Of a stretch of DNA of 27,958 nucleotides, positions 15,276 to 20,945 are shown piece after piece. A program made the position numbers and the translations under genes. Source of the stretch: a virus. The notes beneath the pieces are model-generated. The model was not told the DNA's origin. It ran no database searches and saw nothing but the letters and a program-made list of their open reading frames with translations. Position 1 is the first letter of the stretch; the number at the start of each line of letters is the position of its first letter. The stretch spans positions 1 through 27,958 of the IMG/VR virus record IMGVR_UViG_3300029951_001069, one strand, 5' to 3'.

Positions 15276-15911
15276 ATGGGCTTTTGGCAGACTTTGCTTG
15301 TTGCAATCGGAGGGAATGCGGTTCTGATTCTCGCGCTCGGCTGGCTCCTGCGGAGCCTGGGTAAGCACTACCTCGACAAAGACTTGGAGACTTACAAGAA
15401 TGACTTGACCAGTGCGGCAAGCGCGAATATCGAGGAACTAAAGAGCCGCCTCCAGATCACCCAGCTGGAGCATCAAATTCGCTTCTCGAATTTGCATGAG
15501 CGACGGGCGAACATCATTGCGGAGGTCTATAAGCTCCTTGTTAGCTATCACGTGTCCTCTGCCATCTTTGTGTCCCCAGCCTCTTGGGGAGGGCAGCCAT
15601 CCAAAGCTGCGCAGCTGCAACAGGCTCGGTCGGAAGCACGTGCCTTTTACATGTACTTCGATCTAAATAAGATCTGGCTACCTGCTGCCGCCTGCAAGCA
15701 GGTTGAATTGTTTATTGAGGACATTCGTAGCAATGTGGAGACGTTAGGTGTCTATGAGCCGCTGATTGAAAATCAATCCATTCCTCAACATGTCCGCGAA
15801 GATCACTCCCGGCTATTGAGGCAGGCGTCAGTGCGGTTTAGTGAGGAGATTCCTAAGGCAAAAGAGCTTCTTGAAGCGGAGTTGCGAAGGCTTCTTGGCG
15901 ATACTCCTTAG
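15276..15911 (+). CDS. Membrane-anchored coiled-coil protein, probable moron
   Basis: 211 residues; the only convincing gene on the plus strand. Residues about 5-26 form one transmembrane segment (TLLVAIGGNAVLILALGWLL), followed by a charged helical region (about 30-80, with LDKDLETYKNDLTSAASANI and IEELKSRLQITQLEHQIRF). The rest is helical and soluble, ending GDTP. It has its own -10 element, a GGGGGT ribosome-site-like stretch before the ATG, and lower GC than its neighbours (26 of 60 G/C at 15721-15780 against 36 of 60 at 16381-16440). Its 3' end overlaps the convergent diphosphohydrolase-like gene by 59 bases. I do not recognise the family. Opposite orientation, own promoter and base composition suggest a gene acting independently of the lytic programme, for example in superinfection exclusion, which is speculative. 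Confidence 0.85.
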   Translation: MGFWQTLLVAIGGNAVLILALGWLLRSLGKHYLDKDLETYKNDLTSAASANIEELKSRLQITQLEHQIRFSNLHERRANIIAEVYKLLVSYHVSSAIFVSPASWGGQPSKAAQLQQARSEARAFYMYFDLNKIWLPAAACKQVELFIEDIRSNVETLGVYEPLIENQSIPQHVREDHSRLLRQASVRFSEEIPKAKELLEAELRRLLGDTP

Positions 15912-16224
15912 GTCCACGGTCGTCCGCGCCGAGGCCTCTAATGCGGTGGGCGAGTAGCATCAGGATGCAGCATCCTGCATGTGCCAAGTGGTCCCGCCCG
16001 GACTCGGGATCAGTGTCTTCGCCGGCCAAGGAAGCGAAGGTGTGGCGCAGCATCGCGTCGTATAAACGACGATGATCAAACCCGCCAGTCCAGTTGAACG
16101 CGGCGTACTTCTGCGCACCAAAGCCGAAGACATTAGCGATCTCGGTAAGTGCGTCGGAGGGGATCAAGCTCAGGGGTGCCTTACCGGCATCATGCTTGAC
16201 TCCCGTCTTTACTACGGTGTCCAA
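15853..16224 (-). CDS. dATP/dGTP diphosphohydrolase N-terminal domain protein (DUF5664-like)
   Basis: 123 residues from TTG 16224, which is preceded by a full AGGAGG six bases upstream and yields MDTVVKTGVKHDAGKAPLSL. The longer frame to ATG 16281 lies in the exonuclease gene with no comparable ribosome site. The blocks KHDAGKAPLSLIPSDALTEI, VFGFGAQKYAAFNW, then DAMLRHTFASLAGEDTDPES, then HLAHAGCCILMLL match the phage family named dATP/dGTP diphosphohydrolase N-terminal (DUF5664), as I recall it. Family members are thought to trim dNTP pools. Overlaps the exonuclease gene by 13 bases and the convergent plus-strand gene by 59. Enzyme activity is inferred from the family only. Confidence 0.85.
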   Translation of the reverse strand: MDTVVKTGVKHDAGKAPLSLIPSDALTEIANVFGFGAQKYAAFNWTGGFDHRRLYDAMLRHTFASLAGEDTDPESGRDHLAHAGCCILMLLAHRIRGLGADDRGPKEYRQEAFATPLQEALLP

Positions 16225-17018
16225 AGGGTGACCTCCTCGGTCGTGAAGTTGTAGTCGCCATGCCGCAGGATTCGCGCGCAACGGGCTTGGATCAGAGCTT
16301 CCTCAGGAGTGCCCTTCTTGGTGGCGTAAGCAGCCACTACTGCTTCCCATAGGGCCGCTAGATGATCCTCAACGGATTCGCTGAGCATCGCCTCATGGAC
16401 AGGCATGAGGAACTCATCAGCCTTCTTGGGGCCGATGCCTGGACAGCCCTTGTAGTTGTCCACGGTGTCGCCTGTGAGCACCTGCTTCATCCAGAACAGA
16501 TTCGCCTCGTGCTCGCTGATCGTGCGGGTGCCGATGTCGGGCTTGCCGGGATTGAACAGGCGTCCCGGAATCGTCTGCATGTCCTTGTCGATGGACACGA
16601 TGATTCGCTTGCCAGGGCACAGCCGGGGTTTCGGCATGGTCGCCAGAAGGCCGAGGATGTCGTCGCCTTCGAGATACTCGCGAGTGATGATCTTCTCGGG
16701 GTACAGCTCGTGGAGGAATCCATCCACGGCATCCCACAGGGCAGGCTTCGGCTTCGTGCGGTTACCCTTGTAGGTCGGCAGGATTCCCTTGCGGAAGTTA
16801 GTGCTTACCGAGAGGGGCAGGAGGAAGTGGCGTGTGCCGAACTTCTCCAATAGCTCTTCGATATAGTCGTCCAGGTCGGCCTTCGCCTTCTCAGGATTGA
16901 CGACTTCGGATACAACTACCTCAGCGCTGTCGTCTTCGTCTTCCCACTTGATCGTCTTCGTGTTCTTGAAGGAGAGCTGGTAGCGGAGAACGTCGGCGTC
17001 GATGAGGATCGTGAGCAC
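16212..17018 (-). CDS. 5'-3' exonuclease (T7 gp6-like)
   Basis: 268 residues (T7 gp6 is 300) with a GTG start directly after the preceding TAA. Metal-binding acidic residues of the FEN family are visible: D7 and D9 in ILIDADVL, E117/D119/D120 in LEGDDILG, D144/D146 in SIDKDMQTI and D183/D187 in TGDTVDNYKG, followed by a helix-hairpin-helix-like GCPGIGPKKADEFL. The C-terminus CARILRHGDYNFTTEEVTLW closely matches the T7 gp6 end (MARILRFNEYNFIDKEIYLW). In T7 the enzyme removes RNA primers, degrades host DNA and works in recombination. It is the last core replication gene before the late module. Confidence 0.95.
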   Translation of the reverse strand: MLTILIDADVLRYQLSFKNTKTIKWEDEDDSAEVVVSEVVNPEKAKADLDDYIEELLEKFGTRHFLLPLSVSTNFRKGILPTYKGNRTKPKPALWDAVDGFLHELYPEKIITREYLEGDDILGLLATMPKPRLCPGKRIIVSIDKDMQTIPGRLFNPGKPDIGTRTISEHEANLFWMKQVLTGDTVDNYKGCPGIGPKKADEFLMPVHEAMLSESVEDHLAALWEAVVAAYATKKGTPEEALIQARCARILRHGDYNFTTEEVTLWTP

Positions 17019-17243
17019 TTAGCCGTAGCGTCCCGTCCACAGACCCACGTACACGTCACGGTCGATCTGGCGGATATCGTAGGTGTGGGTGGTAAGGGTC
17101 AGGTTATGCAATGGCTCGCCGCCGCAGTAAGGACGCGCGGGCAGAGGGTTCATTGAGGCGACGCAGATGTGATTCATGCGGTTATCCACCACATGACGCT
17201 GGAGGTCAGCAGGGCCTCCGATAAGGGTTACTTGGATGGTCAT
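17019..17243 (-). CDS. Small hypothetical protein upstream of exonuclease
   Basis: 74 residues starting MTIQVTLIGGPADLQRHVVD at ATG 17243, which overlaps the previous stop in an ATGA motif; a longer frame to 17276 lacks support. The stretch CGGEPLHNLTLTTHTYDIRQ and an end of LWTGRYG suggest a compact beta-rich protein with no membrane segment. It is stop-to-start adjacent to the exonuclease gene (TAA then GTG), so the two are probably co-translated. Not recognised; a role in the replication phase is only implied by the operon. Confidence 0.75.
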   Translation of the reverse strand: MTIQVTLIGGPADLQRHVVDNRMNHICVASMNPLPARPYCGGEPLHNLTLTTHTYDIRQIDRDVYVGLWTGRYG

Positions 17244-17455
17244 GCGAGCTGATCCAGCGCTTCCTTGGCAATGCATCCCAAGTCGTGTTCCGCGCAGCGC
17301 TCACCAAACTCCACCGCGTCGTCGTAGTTGCCGTAGTACCTGTCGTGGTCGTCGTAGGTGCGCTGGCCGTCCTCGTCGATGCTGTAAGGCACCTCTGCGC
17401 GTTTGTGCGACGCGATCTTCTTCAATGCCTCAAGGGCAATAGCAATGCTGCTCAC
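17240..17455 (-). CDS. Small acidic hypothetical protein
   Basis: 71 residues from GTG 17455, which overlaps the holin stop in a GTGA motif. The N-terminal helix (SSIAIALEALKKIASHKRA) is followed by an acidic, Tyr/Asp-rich part (QRTYDDHDRYYGNYDDAVEF) and a C-terminal ERCAEHDLGCIAKEALDQL. Two cysteines but no clear metal site. It follows the holin gene, the place where a lysis partner could sit, but nothing in the sequence indicates a spanin or endolysin (no signal peptide, lipobox or membrane segment). Unknown function. Confidence 0.75.
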   Translation of the reverse strand: MSSIAIALEALKKIASHKRAEVPYSIDEDGQRTYDDHDRYYGNYDDAVEFGERCAEHDLGCIAKEALDQLA

Positions 17456-17856
17456 TTGGTCTTCCTTAGGTTCTTGAGTTTGGTGAACGGCTTAAGGCCG
17501 TAGGACACGCCAACGGTCGCCATGACCATCCATCGCCACCATTCGGGCAGCGAGGCGTCGAGCGCGGTGAAACCGTCAACAACGTAGTGGGCGCAGTCAG
17601 GGATGAAGCAGAGGATTAGGGGGAGCATGACGATCACGAACATCGCCCCGTCCTTCCAACCGGAGTTCTTCACGGCCTCAACTTCCCACTCGCCGTCCTT
17701 CTGTGCCTTCGTGATCTTTGCTTGGATCGTGGCGAGCTGAAGGTTGTGCTCGGCGGCGTTCTCGCGCTGCTCGATGAGGCGCTTCTGCTTGATTGAATCC
17801 ACGATGCCGCCGAAGACGAACTTGGCAGCGGGTGCGATCAGGGAGAGGAAGTTCAT
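17452..17856 (-). CDS. Holin, 3-TM family (GTA holin-like)
   Basis: 134 residues from ATG 17856, which overlaps the preceding stop (ATGA). A longer frame to 17919 covers the cysteine-rich gene's end. Three hydrophobic segments: the N-terminus (NFLSLIAPAAKFVFGGIV), about 75-95 (MFVIVMLPLILCFIPDCAHY) and about 108-125 (WWRWMVMATVGVSYGLK). A charged Glu/Gln/Lys-rich helix separates the first two. The motif NSGWKDG just before the second segment and PEWWRW before the third are typical of the 3-TM holin family of phages and gene-transfer agents. It would make membrane holes or release an endolysin. Unusually, it sits in the replication region with no endolysin nearby. Confidence 0.85.
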   Translation of the reverse strand: MNFLSLIAPAAKFVFGGIVDSIKQKRLIEQRENAAEHNLQLATIQAKITKAQKDGEWEVEAVKNSGWKDGAMFVIVMLPLILCFIPDCAHYVVDGFTALDASLPEWWRWMVMATVGVSYGLKPFTKLKNLRKTK

Positions 17857-18089
17857 ACCGCCAACTCCAGCTGGCGCTTGCGCTCCTGGAAGTGGCGCCC
17901 CTTCATGCCGCACTTCCAAGGCAGGATCGAAGCACGCTCCCCTCGCCCGGTGCGGTACACGCCGTCCGTCCTGACGATGATGCGGCGCTCACCGCCGTAG
18001 GTGGTGTCGGGTTCGGTACCCCACACGACCTTGCGGTTACAGCGCCCGTCGTAGCTGTCGAAGAATTTGCAGTCGATGCAACGCTCCAT
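17853..18089 (-). CDS. Cysteine-rich small protein, possible zinc binder
   Basis: 78 residues from ATG 18089. The N-terminus has MERCIDCKFF, then GRCNRKV, and a fourth cysteine in LPWKCGMKGRHF, giving a C-x2-C...C...C arrangement that could bind zinc. Similar small phage proteins that begin with a 'C..C.ff' motif are common, but their function is unknown to me. Overlaps the holin gene by four bases (ATGA), so it probably couples holin translation. GGGGTT rather than a strong AGGAG precedes the start. Confidence 0.8.
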   Translation of the reverse strand: MERCIDCKFFDSYDGRCNRKVVWGTEPDTTYGGERRIIVRTDGVYRTGRGERASILPWKCGMKGRHFQERKRQLELAV

Positions 18090-18091
18090 GC

Positions 18092-18364
18092 TCAGAACCC
18101 CTCGAAGTAATCGCGGACATCCGTCGGGACATCCGAGGGTGCGATGCGAACCATCGGTGCCGCGCTGGCGCGCGAGCGATCCATCGGCTTCCAGCAGTGC
18201 TTGTAGGTGCCGTCATCCTGCTTGACCATGCCCTGACAGAGAATCAGCAACTCCTCGTCTTCCTCGCGGATGCGGGTGATGCGGTGGCCGATGTACTTGC
18301 GACTCAGCACGCCGTAGTACACGTAGTCTCCGACGTTCAATTGGTTACCAAACATGTCTTTCAT
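18092..18364 (-). CDS. Hypothetical protein, SH3-like N-terminus
   Basis: 90 residues starting MKDMFGNQLNVGDYVYYGVL at ATG 18364, whose A is shared with the HNH-like gene's TAA (TAATG). The N-terminal 'G..l.vGD.V.Y....g..y.GhRI.rI.ee.eell' pattern suggests a small SH3-like beta barrel, a fold often seen in short phage proteins. The C-terminal part (APSDVPTDVRDYFEGF) looks extended. No catalytic motif. Function unknown. Confidence 0.78.
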   Translation of the reverse strand: MKDMFGNQLNVGDYVYYGVLSRKYIGHRITRIREEDEELLILCQGMVKQDDGTYKHCWKPMDRSRASAAPMVRIAPSDVPTDVRDYFEGF

Positions 18365-18645
18365 TAGCGGTTCTCCTGGTAATAGGCAGCGACACGCAGC
18401 AACTCCTCAGGAGTCGCATTGCTCTTGATGGCGTTCGCTTTGGACGAGATGACGTTGACGTTGCCTCTGACATAGCCGAGGGCGGGATCGATGCGATCCA
18501 GTGAGGGACTGTTGGGGCCTTGTGCGAGGCCGCCTGTGTTGCGATATAGCGGTAAGCCCAGCACCGGGCAGAAGTCGGGGATCACCACGTCGTCAACGGT
18601 GAGGTTGAATGGGATACCCCGCTTCTTTGCCCGGTGCTTCGTCAA
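18364..18645 (-). CDS. HNH-like endonuclease family protein
   Basis: At least 93 residues. The segment NSPSLDRIDPALGYVRGNVN, then VISSKANAIKSNATPEELL, has the 'S.DRI....GY..GNV.v.s..aN..K' pattern of phage HNH/treble-clef nuclease-like proteins; IPDFCPVLGLPL precedes it. TTG 18645 is the first conventional start (MTKHRAKKRGIPFNLTVDDV). The frame stays open to CTG 18684, inside the DNA polymerase stop (CTGA), and would add KRASPASRLLSL, which fits N-termini I recall in this family. Neither start has a clear ribosome site. It lies directly behind the DNA polymerase gene, a frequent site for stand-alone nucleases. Activity is unproven, as the usual first histidine is not obvious. Confidence 0.75.
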   Translation of the reverse strand: MTKHRAKKRGIPFNLTVDDVVIPDFCPVLGLPLYRNTGGLAQGPNSPSLDRIDPALGYVRGNVNVISSKANAIKSNATPEELLRVAAYYQENR

Positions 18646-18680
18646 CGAGAGGAGACGACTTGCCGGAGAGGCGCGCTTAA

Positions 18681-20525
18681 TCAGTGCGTGTCGTGCCAGT
18701 TATTGCCGACCTTGTATTCGCCGGCCAGAGGACAACGGAAACCGAAATGCTCACCAGCGCGGAAGATTGCATCGGTGGCAGCTGCGCCTACAGCGTCGGC
18801 ATGTTCCTCGGATACCTCCATCTGAAATTCGTCGTGTATGTTCGCGACGAACTCGTAGTCGATACCGGGAATCAGCCCTATCTCTTGCAGACGATTGTCG
18901 AGGAGAACAAGAGCCTTCTTCATCAAGATGGCACCCGCCGATTGCAGGAGGGTGTTCAAGGCTGCGTGATCGCTGCGGACGTGCAGCTTGCGTCCATCCA
19001 GGCCGATCAGATAGCCCTTCTCTCGTACTGCTTTCTTGATGGCATTGATGAGCTTGTCCAGCGCTGGCAAACCAGCCAGAAACTTCGCCTTCAACGCCGC
19101 TCCAGTCACACGGCCCTTACCCACAATCGAACCAATCTTCTCGTCACCTGCTCCGTAAAGGAACGCGTAGATGAAGGTCTTTGCTTGGTTGCGGGTGGAC
19201 AGACCAGCCGCGCACTGATTGGTCGTGTGTACGTCACCTTCCAGGATGATCTTCGCGTAGTCGCCGTGATCCCATCGCCCCATGAAGTGCGCCAAACAAC
19301 GCAGCTCAAGTCCGCTAGCGTCCGCACCTACCTGTTTCTTACCTTTGGGCACGCAGAACAGCACGCGGCACTCAGGGCCATACAGCGAACCCGACGATGG
19401 CACCTGGGCCATGTTGGGCGATGAGTGCGTCATGCGCCCGGTGACAGCACCGTTCTGCGTCACACTACCGTGGATGCGTCCGTCCTCCTTCACTGACTTG
19501 AACCACGCCTGCTTGCCTTCGCTGAGCTGGCCCAGCCGTTTCTCAACGGTCAGGAACTCGATCAGTAAGGGAGCTTCGGGATAGTTCAGACCCAGCAGGG
19601 TCGTTTCATCCACCTTCGGCTGGCCCGAGTCTGTGAACTCTTTGGGCTTCCAGCCGTACAGTTTCGTAAGGCGATCAGCGATGTGCTGGCGCGAGCCTGG
19701 GTTGAACGTGACGATCTTCGTCTTCTGGAACGGAACTCCTTTGACGTAGCCCTTCGCTTTGTTGTCGCGCTTTGGGATCAGTACACCAGCCTTCACTTCC
19801 CATGGCGGGAACACGACATGCAGCTGATCGACCAGCTCGGCGCGGCGCGCGGCCAGCCGGCCTTCCAGCACACGAGCCTTCTCTTTGTCGAAGAGAAAAC
19901 CGTGGGCCTTCTGGCGGGCGAGGATCGGCGCAACGTCGTGCTCAAGGCGGATGGACTCTTCGCTGAAGCCTTGCGCCTTCAGCTTGTCCCACAGCTTGCA
20001 GGTGACGCGGATGTCCTGGACGCAGTAGTCGTCCATTTCCTGACTCCACTTCTCCCAGGGATCGAGGCCCTTGGCCTCCATCATCTCCGCGTAGTCGCCC
20101 TTCCAGACGCCCATGCGGAAGCCCCACGCCTTGAGCGTGTGCTTACCGATGACGTTCTTCGGGAAGATCGGCGAGTTCCTACGCCCTGCGTTGAACTCAC
20201 GCTCTTGCGCACGGATACGCTCGTAGTCGTCGTTGGTCAGGTCAGTGAACATGAGCCGCGACATGAGCAAGGTGTCCCACACCCTGCCCTTCGGCTTGAA
20301 CCACGGGTAAATCTTCTGGATCGCTGGGATGTCGAAGTCGATGATGTTGTGACCAACGATGTCGTCGGCCTCCATCAACAAGCGGACACCGGCCTCGTTG
20401 CTCAGTACCGAACCGTGATCGTTGGCCCGGTAGGTGACGCCATTCACGATGTCGCGTATGGCGATACAGTGAATGGCGTCCAGCTTTTCTAAGAGGCCAT
20501 TGGTCTCGATGTCGAATACGAGCAT
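18681..20525 (-). CDS. DNA polymerase, family A with 3'-5' exonuclease (T7 gp5-like)
   Basis: 614 residues (T7 gp5 is 704). Exonuclease residues: D5 and E7 in VFDIETNG, the GHNIIDFDIPA block (58-68) and D171 in YCVQDIRVT. Polymerase motifs: A at 402-409 (DASGLELR), B at 446-460 (NQAKTFIYAFLYGAG, with K449 and Y453) and C at 563-567 (IHDEF). LDGRKLHVRSDHAALNTLLQ (509-528) is nearly identical to T7. The chain ends in His, as in T7. The thumb insertion that binds host thioredoxin in T7 is represented only by a short basic stretch (about 245-275), so thioredoxin dependence is doubtful. ATG 20525 follows the previous stop by seven bases. Confidence 0.97.
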   Translation of the reverse strand: MLVFDIETNGLLEKLDAIHCIAIRDIVNGVTYRANDHGSVLSNEAGVRLLMEADDIVGHNIIDFDIPAIQKIYPWFKPKGRVWDTLLMSRLMFTDLTNDDYERIRAQEREFNAGRRNSPIFPKNVIGKHTLKAWGFRMGVWKGDYAEMMEAKGLDPWEKWSQEMDDYCVQDIRVTCKLWDKLKAQGFSEESIRLEHDVAPILARQKAHGFLFDKEKARVLEGRLAARRAELVDQLHVVFPPWEVKAGVLIPKRDNKAKGYVKGVPFQKTKIVTFNPGSRQHIADRLTKLYGWKPKEFTDSGQPKVDETTLLGLNYPEAPLLIEFLTVEKRLGQLSEGKQAWFKSVKEDGRIHGSVTQNGAVTGRMTHSSPNMAQVPSSGSLYGPECRVLFCVPKGKKQVGADASGLELRCLAHFMGRWDHGDYAKIILEGDVHTTNQCAAGLSTRNQAKTFIYAFLYGAGDEKIGSIVGKGRVTGAALKAKFLAGLPALDKLINAIKKAVREKGYLIGLDGRKLHVRSDHAALNTLLQSAGAILMKKALVLLDNRLQEIGLIPGIDYEFVANIHDEFQMEVSEEHADAVGAAATDAIFRAGEHFGFRCPLAGEYKVGNNWHDTH

Positions 20526-20532
20526 CGAGCGC

Positions 20533-20769
20533 TTAGTCGATCAACGCCGCGACGCGGGTTGCTACACGGGCTGCGCGACTGGCTTCGCGCTGGTGCTCCT
20601 TGGCGAACTCAACGAAATCGTTGGCAGCTTCGAAGTGCGCATCGGCAGCAGCGCTGTGGTTATCGGCGATCTTGTTTAGACGGGCGACGTCTCGCTCGAA
20701 GCGCTTGATGGCACTATCAACCGTGTACGGGAACACCTGGGACAGCAGATTCTTGATGAGGTCTTTCAT
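20533..20769 (-). CDS. Small helical hypothetical protein upstream of DNA polymerase
   Basis: 78 residues from ATG 20769, overlapping the stop before it (ATGA). After a short N-terminal helix (MKDLIKNLLSQVFPYTVDSA) the chain is almost entirely charged helix with Ala spacing (FERDVARLNKIADNHSAAAD, then EAANDFVEFAKEHQREASRA), so a coiled coil or helical bundle is likely. No membrane segment. Unknown function; place in the operon suggests a replication-phase role. Confidence 0.78.
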   Translation of the reverse strand: MKDLIKNLLSQVFPYTVDSAIKRFERDVARLNKIADNHSAAADAHFEAANDFVEFAKEHQREASRAARVATRVAALID

Positions 20770-20945
20770 TCGATTTCCTCGATAGTGATGGTTACGCGCA
20801 CACGCCGAGCGCCCTCTCGGAATTCAGAGGACGTGGCGGATGCGGCGGACTTGGGGAGGTACGGAAAGCAGGCCGATGCGGCGTAACCTGCTGGTGCGTC
20901 TTTCGGGATGTAGACGATGTGCTCGACGGCTGACAGCTCACTCAA
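20766..20945 (-). CDS. Small hypothetical protein with TTG start between primase-helicase and helical protein
   Basis: 59 residues: MSELSAVEHIVYIPKDAPAG, then YAASACFPYLPKSAA, ending VRVTITIEEIE. TTG 20945 overlaps the primase-helicase stop (TTGA at 20942-20945) and its own stop overlaps the next ATG (ATGA at 20766-20769). The frame therefore exactly fills a 172-base interval that would otherwise be noncoding in a fully packed operon. The amphipathic C-terminal strand (RRVRVTITIEEIE) looks like real protein. No family recognised. Confidence 0.65.
   Translation of the reverse strand: MSELSAVEHIVYIPKDAPAGYAASACFPYLPKSAASATSSEFREGARRVRVTITIEEIE

Noticed and set aside
19683-20492. Plus-strand open frame (269 codons) opposite the DNA polymerase
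   Set aside because: Antisense shadow; composition typical of reverse-complemented GC-rich codons.
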